Shown: one piece after another, positions 1-8,815 of the stretch
Layout: each line of letters begins with the position of its first letter
Numbering within the stretch: position 1 is the first letter of the stretch
Assembly: GCA_964587655.1 (NCBI GenBank)
Contig: CAZPMT010000008.1
Location: 1 to 64,000, forward strand
Reading direction: 5' to 3'
Length of the DNA: 64,000 bases
Source of the DNA: CAZPMT01 sp964587655
GTDB lineage: Bacteria; Hydrogenedentota; Hydrogenedentia; Hydrogenedentales; SLHB01
The notes under the pieces: generated by a model
Databases searched by the model: none
Told to the model about the DNA's origin: nothing
What the model saw: the letters and a program-made list of their open reading frames with translations, nothing else
Program-made: the position numbers and the translations under genes

Positions 1-2
1 TC

Positions 3-1061
3 TTGAACTACTTCCAACTACCAACGCAAGATCCAAATGCCGTTTCTAGGTTCATAGGCTATACCGAAAAAGGCCGAGCCGCCTTCACCGTCGATCTCAA
101 GACGCTCGAAACCCGCCGGATAACTTCAGATCATACGGTCAGTTTCGAAGTGGTTGCACCGAAACGCAGGGAGTTGTTCTACCTTAGCGGCGACACCGTC
201 TATTCGACCCATGTCGACACGCTCTCGACGCGCGCTATCGCGAAAGTGCCGGCCTACTATGGGTTCGGACGCGGGTTTTCCGTCAACGCGGATGAGACGC
301 TTCTTGCCGCGTGCTACGCCAAGGGCGAGGAGACGTTCTACAACACGATGCCTCGCGACAAGTGGATAGAGGCGATCTTCGAGGCCAAACTACCGAATGT
401 GATCTACACGATCGGCATCGAGACGGGTGAAGTCCGCGAGTTCTATACGGAAAACGCATGGCTTGGCCACGTGCAGTTTTCCCCGACGGACCCCACGCTC
501 CTCGAGTTCTGCCACGAAGGCCCGGAGCGCCGCCTGCACCGCATGTGGCTCATACGCACCGACGGCGCAGGCCTCACGAAGCTCTATCCCGTTTCAGTCC
601 CCAAGACGCTCGTTACGCACGAGTTTTGGGATCGGGACGGCGATAACATCTGGTTCGACCTACAGGTCCCGCGACTCCGCGGAAAGATGAACTTCGTCAC
701 TTACGTGTTTGGTCCGCACACGTATCTCGCGCGCACAAGCATCAAGAACGGCGAGTCAACGCTATATCCGCTTAAGCGCAGCCAGATGTGCTGGCACTAT
801 AACATCTCCAAGGACGGAACGCTGCTGTGCGGCGATGGCGAGGGCCGGTTCTTCGAATTGGCCCATTCAGCCAGGTGGATCGACCTCTTCGTTCCCGAAG
901 GCGGCAGGCTGCGCGTGGAGCGTCTGTGCAACATGAAGCGCCATAGCTACAAGATCGCGCCCAACGCGCATTTCACCCCCGATGGCAAACGCGTGGTATT
1001 CCTCTCTGACATGGACGGCAGTCCCCAGGTCTACGCCGTCGAAGTCCAGCCTAGCCGTTGA
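3..1061 (+). CDS. Oligogalacturonate lyase-like protein (PL22 type), 5' end cut by window
   Basis: The visible 352 residues are a beta-propeller-like protein resembling oligogalacturonate lyase, which splits short unsaturated pectin oligomers in the cytoplasm. Family-like stretches seen are GHVQFSPTDP, the HEFWDRDGDN segment, HYNISKDGT and the C-terminal NAHFTPDGKRVVFLSD. The three histidine-bearing segments are plausible metal and base ligands of PL22 enzymes, inferred by resemblance only. The first in-frame start here is a TTG at the very edge and no ribosome site is visible, so the gene probably begins upstream of the window. No signal peptide can be judged. Its stop codon overlaps the stop of the leftward GT9 gene by 11 bp, tail to tail. 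It could also be a TolB-like propeller of another function. Confidence 0.72.
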   Translation: MNYFQLPTQDPNAVSRFIGYTEKGRAAFTVDLKTLETRRITSDHTVSFEVVAPKRRELFYLSGDTVYSTHVDTLSTRAIAKVPAYYGFGRGFSVNADETLLAACYAKGEETFYNTMPRDKWIEAIFEAKLPNVIYTIGIETGEVREFYTENAWLGHVQFSPTDPTLLEFCHEGPERRLHRMWLIRTDGAGLTKLYPVSVPKTLVTHEFWDRDGDNIWFDLQVPRLRGKMNFVTYVFGPHTYLARTSIKNGESTLYPLKRSQMCWHYNISKDGTLLCGDGEGRFFELAHSARWIDLFVPEGGRLRVERLCNMKRHSYKIAPNAHFTPDGKRVVFLSDMDGSPQVYAVEVQPSR

Positions 1062-2733
1062 GACAGCAGGCGGCCACCTCATCGATCTTCGCGGCGGTGA
1101 GCGTCGCCCGCGCGTGACAGTCGTTGTATATCTGAAGCGTCGTTTCAGCAAGGCGGATGGGATCCGCCCCTTCGAGATTATCCCTCTCATATCGCGAGAT
1201 CAACACGAGGGGCTTGCATTGCGAGTGCAACTCGCCGTAGATCCTCATCTCATCATCGATCCGCCTGAGTTCCTCGGTCAACTGCCGCGCCTTTTGCAGA
1301 TTCCGTTTCCCGCTGAGGTGGGCCAGCAGCGATTCGGTCAACCGAATGCCGCGACGCGCGACCTCGGCAAGCCCTGCAAACACGGACGTGAGATCCCTCC
1401 GCCACTGTTCGACGGCGTCGCGGCCCGGCGACAGGTAGTAGCGCAACATCGTTTTCACGCAGTCGCGCTCGACCTCCGGGTCCACTCGAGCCACGAGTCG
1501 CTCCAGCCATGCGGTGCGGTAGGCGATCCGCAGGAAATCAGTTTCCGCGAGCGGACGCCGCAGCACCGGATACCATTGCAGGCACCCATCCGCGGCAACC
1601 CGCGTCATGAAGACGTCCACGTCGGAAAGTTCCGGGTCCTCTTCCATTTGCGCCACGGGTCCATCGCGACGCGCCGCCAGCGTAATCTCGATCGCGCGCA
1701 GCACCTGCTCCGGTCGCATCTCAAACCGCTCCTTGAGTCCGTCAGGCACGCCGTCCGCGCGCCCGAGTTGAGAGCGCCGGCGCTCGATCGCGCAATGTCC
1801 CTCGCCATATGGACCCGTCTCGCGGAAATGGACGTAGCCGACGCTCACCAGCACGATTGGGCAATCCACCGCCGCGGCAATGTGCATGGTTCCGGTGTCG
1901 TTCGTGACCAGCAGGTTCGCGCGTTCGAGCAGCGCCGCCAATTGCGGCACGCTCGTCTTGCCGAAAAGCGGAATTGCTATACCCGGCGCGTGCCGCACGA
2001 AGCTCTCGCCCAGGATCGCCTCTTCCTTGACGCCCACGAGCATGATTTTCGCATTCCGTTTTTCGGCCAGAAGGCGCGCCAGGCCCGCGAAATGGGCCTC
2101 GGACCATCGCTTGCTCTCCTCGCTCGCGCCAAGCTGAAAGCAGACAAGGAAATCCTCCGGTCCGATGCCGTGCTCCTGCATTAGATCCTGCACGAACGCA
2201 TGGTCCTCGTCCGTAGTTTTAAAGACGAGATGATGGCAGGGCGCGGCATCTTCCGCGAACCGTTGCGTGATGTCGCAGAGATTCAGATCGTTATGCTCGC
2301 GGTGGAAGACGCTGGTGAAGAAATAGTTGATCCACGGCCCGCGCAGCACGAACTGCCAATCGTCGCTGAGGTGCGCGCCGGCCACGAGTGGGATCTCCGC
2401 GAGTTTGATCAGCATGGCCGAGGCGATGCTGTGCGTGCAATTGTAGACGACGTCATAGCGGTCGTTCTTGAGCCGCCGGATCTCCTCCTCCGCACGCCGA
2501 TATGCGCTCAACAGACGCTCCGAGTCCTGCGCGCGCGTCGCGTTGAACATCTCATCTTCCTCGTAGACGATCACCTCATCGACGTCCGGGTTGTGTTCGG
2601 CGACGGCCTTGCCCATTTTGCGCACCATCAACGATATGTGCGCGTCGGGATGCTTGGTTCGCAAGACGCGGATCAGCGGCGACGTCTGGATGACGTCGCC
2701 CATGCGTGTCGTTTGCATGACCAGGATGCGCAT
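1051..2733 (-). CDS. Glycosyltransferase family 9 (heptosyltransferase-like) with long helical C-terminal extension
   Basis: The 560-residue protein starts MRILVMQTTRMGDVIQTSPL, the classic opening of ADP-heptose/GT9 transferases, and carries the NDTGTMHIAAA donor-site motif about 290 residues in. After about residue 340 there is a 200-residue, charged, mostly helical tail that normal GT9 enzymes of about 350 residues lack; its role is unknown. I chose the ATG at 2733 rather than an upstream start because the family begins there and it lies 2 bp after the stop of the preceding gene (TAATCATG), implying coupled translation. It is the last gene of the fliW-csrA-glycosyltransferase operon, so flagellin or envelope glycosylation is likelier than core LPS synthesis. 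That role is inferred from context. Confidence 0.85.
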   Translation of the reverse strand: MRILVMQTTRMGDVIQTSPLIRVLRTKHPDAHISLMVRKMGKAVAEHNPDVDEVIVYEEDEMFNATRAQDSERLLSAYRRAEEEIRRLKNDRYDVVYNCTHSIASAMLIKLAEIPLVAGAHLSDDWQFVLRGPWINYFFTSVFHREHNDLNLCDITQRFAEDAAPCHHLVFKTTDEDHAFVQDLMQEHGIGPEDFLVCFQLGASEESKRWSEAHFAGLARLLAEKRNAKIMLVGVKEEAILGESFVRHAPGIAIPLFGKTSVPQLAALLERANLLVTNDTGTMHIAAAVDCPIVLVSVGYVHFRETGPYGEGHCAIERRRSQLGRADGVPDGLKERFEMRPEQVLRAIEITLAARRDGPVAQMEEDPELSDVDVFMTRVAADGCLQWYPVLRRPLAETDFLRIAYRTAWLERLVARVDPEVERDCVKTMLRYYLSPGRDAVEQWRRDLTSVFAGLAEVARRGIRLTESLLAHLSGKRNLQKARQLTEELRRIDDEMRIYGELHSQCKPLVLISRYERDNLEGADPIRLAETTLQIYNDCHARATLTAAKIDEVAACCLNG

Positions 2734-2735
2734 GA

Positions 2736-4511
2736 TTAGGTCCGCAGCGCCAGCAGGGTTTCGGCGAAGTTTCGCACCTCGCGCAGATACGCGAACACCT
2801 TCTCGGGATAACACATTTCGGAGGTCGCCTTCGTGAGTTGCTCGTTGATGTTCTCGTGCGTGAACAGGAGTTCCGGAGGCAGCGAGGCAAGGTAGCGGCC
2901 AAGGTCAGTGTCGCGTCCCACGACGCCGGCCATCTCCGACATCGTCCGCTGAATTCGGATGCCCTTTTTCAAGAGGCGCGGTCCGAAGTGTTCGAGGATG
3001 ACGTCGAGCATCCGCCGCGCGCGTTGCTCGTAAGTGTGTTCGCGCAGGACGCGTTCCCTGGCGCGGGCTGCATATTGCGCGCGCTCTTCCGGGTGGGCGA
3101 GGAAATGGTCGATGCGCCCGCGCAATTCAGGGAGGTCGCGGTACACGGGGAGTTCTTTGTCAAAGTCGAATAGCGTTTCGAGGCCGATGCACGGGTCGCA
3201 GAGCTGGAACCCGCCGCACGCCGCGATCTCGAAGACGCGAGGGTTGACTGCGTCGCACTTCGGATCAACGCCTTCATGCGTTGTGCTGGAATGCAGGTTG
3301 AGGTTGATCTTTGAACCGGCAACGATCTTCGCGAATATTTCCTGAGTGAACCGTTGTTCCGGATTGCACACGATGTGCTGGAGTTCCTTTCCTGACCAGG
3401 CGACGCCCCAGATCTTGAACTTGTAGTCCGTCAGGCCTTTGAACACTTGAACGCGGTTCGGGTAACCCGCGCCGGCGAACGACAGATCGCACCCGTAAGT
3501 TCGCAGCTCATCATGCGTGAGCTTCACGGGCCTGTGAATATCCGGGTCGCAGCCGGTTTGCACATAAGCTTGACAACTTACGCCTGCTTCGTGAAGCTGC
3601 TGCTCAAACTCGCCGGGCTGAATGTGGAAGAAGACGTCGTAATAAGGGGCGATCTCTTTCCAATACGGCAGATGCCTCCAGTTCTCGACGTACCAAAAGG
3701 CCGTGACAATGCCGTCCTTGGCCAGACGGACCGGGAACGTCGGTCCGACGGGGGCCTGCGCCATCACGACGCAAATGTCGGGGCCGAATTCCGCGACGCG
3801 GGCGTAACTCCACTCGCCCAGGAAATTACCCAGCATGTTTCCAAGTTGACTCGATGCCTGCTTGGTCTTGATGCCTTCGGTTGCGTCTTTGTAGAGATCC
3901 CACGCCTGGCTGTTGTCCACAAGCGTCGTGGTGTGGCCCAGCGCCCGGAAACCGCGTTCGAGATAGCCCGCGATGGGCAGCGACCCGCCATACATCGGGC
4001 CTACGACCGCGATTCGAAGGCGTTGCGCGCCGAGCGCCGCGTTTACCGTCAGCGCCACTATGCTCTCGGTAGAGGCCGGATGCAGCCGCGCCGTGGGAGG
4101 ATGAACCAATATTTGAGGGATCTTGGATGCATAATGCCGAAACCCGCCGCTCTCCACTATTTCCTCCGGAGATCCCACGCCAAGCAATACATTAGACGCC
4201 CGCAACGGCCCTTCCACGGCCAATCTGGCAACGGCGGGATCGAATTCGACTACAGCAACGTCGGCGCCCCGGCTTAGCAGCTCTAGCACGTGATAGCCCA
4301 ACCCGATACCGATGACGAGCACCGGCCGCTCCAGGTTCAACTCGGCGGAATCAATGAGCCGCGCCGCTTCTTCACGCGGATTGTAGCGGCTGTGAAGAAA
4401 GACGTTTCCCACCTTGAGCGTGGCGTCGCCGCCGCGTCCGGAAATGCGTTCGATTTCGTTTCCCACGGCGACCCGTGCAAGTTCTTCGCGCCATTCACAA
4501 GCTGGTTTCAT
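2736..4511 (-). CDS. CgeB-like glycosyltransferase with N-terminal nucleotide-binding-like domain
   Basis: 591 residues from the ATG at 4511. Residues about 65-100 have a Rossmann-like glycine turn (VLVIGIGLGYHVLELL) followed by an acidic strand end (VVEFDP), resembling a methyltransferase or motility-accessory fold. From about residue 165 a GT-B fold begins (RIAVVGPMYGGSLPIAGYLE), and the C-terminal half has the CgeB-type pattern: a DLSFAGAGYPNR strand, then KINLNLHSSTTHEG and NPRVFEIAACGGFQL, followed by the usual HTYEQRARRMLD tail. CgeB-like proteins are glycosyltransferases often found with spore coat, maf or flagellar clusters. The gene lies 52 bp after the 1100-residue glycosyltransferase and 2 bp before the GT9 gene. 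The acceptor is unknown; flagellin is a reasonable guess from the operon. Confidence 0.78.
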   Translation of the reverse strand: MKPACEWREELARVAVGNEIERISGRGGDATLKVGNVFLHSRYNPREEAARLIDSAELNLERPVLVIGIGLGYHVLELLSRGADVAVVEFDPAVARLAVEGPLRASNVLLGVGSPEEIVESGGFRHYASKIPQILVHPPTARLHPASTESIVALTVNAALGAQRLRIAVVGPMYGGSLPIAGYLERGFRALGHTTTLVDNSQAWDLYKDATEGIKTKQASSQLGNMLGNFLGEWSYARVAEFGPDICVVMAQAPVGPTFPVRLAKDGIVTAFWYVENWRHLPYWKEIAPYYDVFFHIQPGEFEQQLHEAGVSCQAYVQTGCDPDIHRPVKLTHDELRTYGCDLSFAGAGYPNRVQVFKGLTDYKFKIWGVAWSGKELQHIVCNPEQRFTQEIFAKIVAGSKINLNLHSSTTHEGVDPKCDAVNPRVFEIAACGGFQLCDPCIGLETLFDFDKELPVYRDLPELRGRIDHFLAHPEERAQYAARARERVLREHTYEQRARRMLDVILEHFGPRLLKKGIRIQRTMSEMAGVVGRDTDLGRYLASLPPELLFTHENINEQLTKATSEMCYPEKVFAYLREVRNFAETLLALRT

Positions 4512-4563
4512 ATGCGTCCACGTTCGACAAATGCACTGTCTCCATTGATCTGAAAATGGTCCC

Positions 4564-7500
4564 TTATGACTTGCCTTCGCGGTCAAGTCTGCCAAGCAGC
4601 CCGCGCGCGCCCTCATGACCCGGACTCAACAACAATACCGTTTCCAGGCGTTCGCGCGCCTCCGCATCTCTGCCCACTTTCATCAGGAATTCGGCGTAGG
4701 TGCACGCGAGGACCGCATTCCCGGCATGAAAGTTCGCGTAACGGCACAGCAAGTCCCCGATCTCTTCAAGGCGGTTGAGTTGTCGAGCCAAGTCGATGAG
4801 ATGGGGGACAAGCGTCACGCCTTCGTACGAGTTTTCCAGGGCCGCAACCAAGCACGCAAAGGCTTCCTCGCGCCGTCCTTCCGTTAGATGAACCAAGCCC
4901 AACGCGCCCGTGACGCGCTCGTTTTCGGGATCGGCGGAGGCGGCCTTTTCGAGATACGGCTTCGCGTCCCCGGTCCGGTTCATGGCAACGAGCAGTATGC
5001 CGAGTTCGCCGGCCGCTTCCACGTCGTTGCGCCGCAGCGACAGCGCCTCGCGGTAAAGTTTCTCGGCATTCAGGAGTTGCCCCAGGCGCGCGAAGGCCGC
5101 GGCCATGATCTTCCTGCGCTCGCATTCGTCAACCCCTCGCGCCTGCTCCGCCAGTATCAGCGCGGCCTCATTTCCCTTGACCTCCAACGCTTCTCGCGCC
5201 TTCGCGAGGCGATCGACGCCCGGCTTTCCCGCGATGACGATGTATTGGTAGGTGAGCAAGTCCCGGTAATCCTGGTCGTCGAGCGGCCACAGCGTTGCGC
5301 GGCCGAGGGTGACCGAACCGTCGGCGTTCCGCGGGAGCCGGTCCTCGGGCACATAGGACAGGGGTTGTACGTGGAGCGGCTCGAGTCCGGCGTCTTTCAC
5401 CATCGCATGCATTTCCGCCACGGTGAAAAAGCGCAGATGCGTCCGGTCCATGATCCCCGCGTCTTCGTATTTCCAGCCGCCATTCGCGAGCATCGTCACC
5501 ACCTCGTAGAAACGGACGTTGGGTATGCTCATCAAGACCGTCCCGTCCGCCGCGAGAACGCGCGCCGCCTTGCGCAAGACCGCCGCCGGATCACGAAGGT
5601 GTTCCAGGACGTCCGAAAACGTAATGCAATCGAAATAGCCGTCCGCGTAAGGAAGCTCCATCTCCTCGATATTTCCAAGGATGGCTTTGTCGAGCAGCTT
5701 CTGGGCCTCCTTCCAGGCCCGCTCGACTATTTCGATACCGTGCACTTCCTTTAGGCCGCGCTGCTTGAGGGCGTACCCGAAGTCACCCCCGCCGCAACCG
5801 ACGTCGAGAAGCCGCCGCGCGCTCAACGGCACAAATTGCGCCACCTCCGGTCGCGTGTTGCGGTAATATCCTCCGGCGTGAAACCTCGATTCCCCTTTGA
5901 ATCTCCCCGCCGCGATGGGCGCAGCCGCCGCCGTACCCAGGATGTTTCGCAACCGGAGATCGTACGTGTGCTTATCGAACACCTCCGCCGTACCCGCGGA
6001 GGCGATGCGTTCGCGATCCTCGTCGTGCTTCAGATAGTAGTCGATAAGCTCAAGCGCGTCATTGTCATTGCGGTAGATGACGAGATGCCTGCCGTCTTCA
6101 AAAAGATCCTCGAGGCCGTCCGCCTCGTCCGTGATAAGCAGCGCGCCCGAAGCCATGGCTTCGAACACGCGCATGTTGACGTCGCGGTTTACGCTCGCGT
6201 TGATGACGATTTTCGATTGCGCGTAGATGGCCGCCATCTCGTGCGGCCAAAACCGTCCGATCTTACTGTTGGGAAACCGGCTGGCGATCTCGCGAAGGAG
6301 ATTGCGCCGCCGATCGGTGGCGTCGCCATCCAGCCCCCCCACGTAGGACACGTCGTGGATTCGATCCATGCGCTCCACGTCGTGAAGCTCGGGCGAACAC
6401 GCCAAGGGGAGCCACCGCACATTCCCGACGCCTTCGCGCTGGAACGCGTCCACCTGCGCTTTCTGCGCCAGAAAGGTGTAGTCGAAACGTTTCGCGATAG
6501 CGATCCGCGGCTCCGGCGCAATGTGCGTGTCGATCAAATAGCATGCTTTGGGACACGTCAGGGCCTCGATATCCGCGGGGACCTCTTTCATGCCGGAATC
6601 GACCCAGAGATAGAGGTCCGGATCAAAGCCATCAGGCAACCGCTTCACGATTTCGCGGTAGGCCGTCTGAAGAGGCAGGTCGACGTCGTGTGCGGGATAG
6701 GCGGGCGCAGGCATCTTGAAGCCCCAGTTTTCCAGCACCTTCTCGGGACAGCGGAATCCCGCAGTCACGACCCGGTGCTTCTTTCGCGCGGCGCTGTCCA
6801 AATACCTCGCCGTCGTAATCGGCGACGCGACGTAGTGGAGCAGGATTCGCCTGTTTCTTGCCGCCGTGCGTTGAGCGCGTCCAACGCGCCGGGGACTCGT
6901 GTTTGCCGCCCGTTCGATGGCAGTGCGCCAGTTCTGAATGAACGCGGCGATGGGAAAGCGGCGCGCGACCGTTTCGCGTCCTCGAGCGCCCAATTGACGC
7001 GCGAGGTTCGCGTCTTCCAACAGGGCGCGCAGGCGGCCGTGGAGGGTCTCCGCCTCATACGACGCGAATCCGTCCACACCGTCCGTGAGGGGAGACGTGC
7101 GATTGGCCAGCGAGACCACGGGCATGCCGCACGCCATCGCCTCGATCATCGATAGGTTGTACCCGTCCTCGTACTTCTCGCGCGTCACGTGGAGGAGGCA
7201 GGTCCGCGAGCGGTACAAATGCAGCAATTCCTCGAATGAACCCGAGGGCCGCGCCCCGGGAATCTGCGGATCGGCGCCGACGACACGGTTGGGAATGCCC
7301 TCGCAGACTTTCTCTTGAAAGTCCACGTCGAACATCTGGTTCCTGTCGCGCATGAGGTTGCCCACGCGCAACACTTCCGCCACCTCGCCGGAATAACCTC
7401 CATATTCCTCGACGTCGATGCCCGGCATTATTACGATGCCTGGAATGCCATAGTCCGCGCGCTTCGATTCAGAGATGAACACGAAAGTGAAACGTTCCTG

Positions 7501-7866
7501 CAACCGGTCCAGCAGCCGGTCGAACACGGCCGCCGCATCCTGTACGTCCGCGGTGACCGTTTCCCGGAGAAAGGTCCGCCGATTGTGACATACCAGCAGC
7601 TTGGGCGTGTCGTACTTGAAAAGGTCGATCGCGTTGGACTCATTGTGCGCGACGACCACGTCGAACTTGCCCGCCTCGAGTTCCGCCCGCCACGTGCTCT
7701 CCTCGACGAGCTTCATGTTCGTGGGAATCGGACGGAACTGCGTGTGCCAGTGCCGGGCAAGCGGCGGCTTGGCGTAAAGCCCCACCGTGAAATCCAGTTG
7801 CGTCTTCGCCATCAGGCAAAGGTACGGTTCATGAAAGTTGAAGGTAAGAACTCGAAGTCCTGACAT
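4564..7866 (-). CDS. Four-module protein: GT4 + CgeB-like GT + SAM methyltransferase + TPR
   Basis: 1100 residues from the ATG at 7866. Residues 1-320 form a GT4-type glycosyltransferase with the E-x7-E region at EDGYNLSMIEAMACG (233-247). Residues 340-645 form a second, CgeB-like transferase (HDVSYVGG at 504-511, NMRVFEAMASG at 564-574). Residues 655-880 form a class I methyltransferase with LLDVGCGGGDFG at 686-697 and DVLEHLRDP at 752-760. Residues 885-1100 are TPR-like helical repeats. A single chain could therefore transfer two sugars and methylate one, with TPRs docking a protein acceptor, as in OGT-style flagellin modification; that is inference. It lies 77 bp downstream of the unknown gene after csrA, all on the same strand. 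Confidence 0.82.
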   Translation of the reverse strand: MSGLRVLTFNFHEPYLCLMAKTQLDFTVGLYAKPPLARHWHTQFRPIPTNMKLVEESTWRAELEAGKFDVVVAHNESNAIDLFKYDTPKLLVCHNRRTFLRETVTADVQDAAAVFDRLLDRLQERFTFVFISESKRADYGIPGIVIMPGIDVEEYGGYSGEVAEVLRVGNLMRDRNQMFDVDFQEKVCEGIPNRVVGADPQIPGARPSGSFEELLHLYRSRTCLLHVTREKYEDGYNLSMIEAMACGMPVVSLANRTSPLTDGVDGFASYEAETLHGRLRALLEDANLARQLGARGRETVARRFPIAAFIQNWRTAIERAANTSPRRVGRAQRTAARNRRILLHYVASPITTARYLDSAARKKHRVVTAGFRCPEKVLENWGFKMPAPAYPAHDVDLPLQTAYREIVKRLPDGFDPDLYLWVDSGMKEVPADIEALTCPKACYLIDTHIAPEPRIAIAKRFDYTFLAQKAQVDAFQREGVGNVRWLPLACSPELHDVERMDRIHDVSYVGGLDGDATDRRRNLLREIASRFPNSKIGRFWPHEMAAIYAQSKIVINASVNRDVNMRVFEAMASGALLITDEADGLEDLFEDGRHLVIYRNDNDALELIDYYLKHDEDRERIASAGTAEVFDKHTYDLRLRNILGTAAAAPIAAGRFKGESRFHAGGYYRNTRPEVAQFVPLSARRLLDVGCGGGDFGYALKQRGLKEVHGIEIVERAWKEAQKLLDKAILGNIEEMELPYADGYFDCITFSDVLEHLRDPAAVLRKAARVLAADGTVLMSIPNVRFYEVVTMLANGGWKYEDAGIMDRTHLRFFTVAEMHAMVKDAGLEPLHVQPLSYVPEDRLPRNADGSVTLGRATLWPLDDQDYRDLLTYQYIVIAGKPGVDRLAKAREALEVKGNEAALILAEQARGVDECERRKIMAAAFARLGQLLNAEKLYREALSLRRNDVEAAGELGILLVAMNRTGDAKPYLEKAASADPENERVTGALGLVHLTEGRREEAFACLVAALENSYEGVTLVPHLIDLARQLNRLEEIGDLLCRYANFHAGNAVLACTYAEFLMKVGRDAEARERLETVLLLSPGHEGARGLLGRLDREGKS

Positions 7867-7943
7867 CCGTGTCTATCCATTCTGTTCCGCAGGGCAGTAC
7901 GTGATGCACCACCGCGGCCGGACGCGAGACGGACCGGGAAGGG

Positions 7944-8561
7944 TCAGCCCGAAACCCTGTCGCGCAACAACGCCACGATGGCGGCTTCGGTTTCCGCGCG
8001 CGGCGCCAGTTCATATTCGAGCAGGTCCCCGAGCAAAACGCAATCCCCGGCCTTGAGGGCCTCGGCCGCCTCGTCGATATACTGGTTCAGTTCCTCGTGA
8101 ATGCGCGAAATGGGTTCGCTGTCCACCTCGATCGACTTAAGGTCGATATCAAGGGCGTTGAAGATCTGGATCTCACGCTCTTTGATTGTCTTCCAGATCG
8201 CGGCGAGTTGCTCGAACGGCTCATAGCCCGACTCCGGACGCTCGCTCTGAAAAACCTCCGCAAGACGATGGCAGACCTCCGGCAACTCTGGCAAAGCGCG
8301 CTCGAGTTCGGCGAGGCAGTTGTTCACAAGGGTGTGGATCGCTTCCGTGGATATCGAAAGGGTCTGCACGCCGCTCAGCGGCTTGTTTTCGAGTTGGGCC
8401 ACGATGCCCTCCGGGCTCACGGATCGCCCATCCACCATCAACGACAGGACCGCCCGCCCTTGCGCGCGCAATACATCGCTGACCTTCGCAACCGCCGCGA
8501 GAACGTCTTGCGGCTCCTCCTTGAACTGAAATCCCTTCCGTCCGTCGACTATCACCTCCAT
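7944..8561 (-). CDS. Unknown 205-residue helical protein downstream of csrA
   Basis: I do not recognise the family. The protein begins with a short beta-rich stretch (MEVIVDGRKGFQFKEEPQD), then a segment that looks like a small alpha/beta domain to about residue 75. From there it is amphipathic, Glu/Leu-rich helix with no membrane segment and no signal peptide, so it is cytoplasmic. The only cysteines (about residues 79, 97 and 174) are not in a metal-binding pattern. The ribosome site GAAAGGA lies 8 nt before the ATG, and the gene follows csrA by 14 bp. Position between csrA and the glycosyltransferases suggests a flagellar export, chaperone or regulatory partner, comparable in size and helicity to flagellar chaperones. 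That is context only. Confidence 0.75.
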   Translation of the reverse strand: MEVIVDGRKGFQFKEEPQDVLAAVAKVSDVLRAQGRAVLSLMVDGRSVSPEGIVAQLENKPLSGVQTLSISTEAIHTLVNNCLAELERALPELPEVCHRLAEVFQSERPESGYEPFEQLAAIWKTIKEREIQIFNALDIDLKSIEVDSEPISRIHEELNQYIDEAAEALKAGDCVLLGDLLEYELAPRAETEAAIVALLRDRVSG

Positions 8562-8575
8562 GTGTACGGTCCTTT

Positions 8576-8812
8576 CTATCGCGGAATCAGGTTCGAGATG
8601 CTGCTGAGATGCGAAGCCGCGGCGCTCGCCGCCGCCGCCGCTTGCGCGTTCTCGGCCTGGATCGCCTCGTATACTTCGCGCCGGTGAACGGCGATGTGAC
8701 GCGGCGCGACAATGCCCAGCTTCACCTGGTTGTCTCTCAGATCGAGCACCTTCACCTCTATTTCGTTCCCTATCATGATGCTCTCATCTGTCTTGCGCGT
8801 CAGCACCAGCAT
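8576..8812 (-). CDS. csrA: Carbon storage/flagellin translation regulator CsrA
   Basis: 78-residue RNA-binding dimer that represses translation by covering GGA motifs near ribosome sites. The start MLVLTRKTDESIMIGNEI and the RNA-contact segment VAPRHIAVHRREVYEAI are textbook CsrA, including the His-Arg pair that contacts RNA. The tail after residue 57 is a 21-residue Ala/Ser-rich extension, longer than the 61-residue E. coli protein. The ATG at 8812 follows the fliW stop by 3 bp, and its ribosome site (AGGGGGTGA) overlaps the fliW stop codon, so translation is coupled. The FliW-CsrA pairing is the known flagellin homeostasis switch: FliW binds either flagellin or CsrA. Confidence 0.97.
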   Translation of the reverse strand: MLVLTRKTDESIMIGNEIEVKVLDLRDNQVKLGIVAPRHIAVHRREVYEAIQAENAQAAAAASAAASHLSSISNLIPR

Positions 8813-8815
8813 GGC

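Noticed and set aside
982..2184. 400-codon rightward frame opposite the GT9 gene
   Set aside because: No domain features; opposite a clear GT9 with matching motifs, so a shadow.
5836..7155. 439-codon rightward frame inside the four-module glycosyltransferase gene
   Set aside because: Opposite strand of a well-supported gene; Arg/His-rich shadow.
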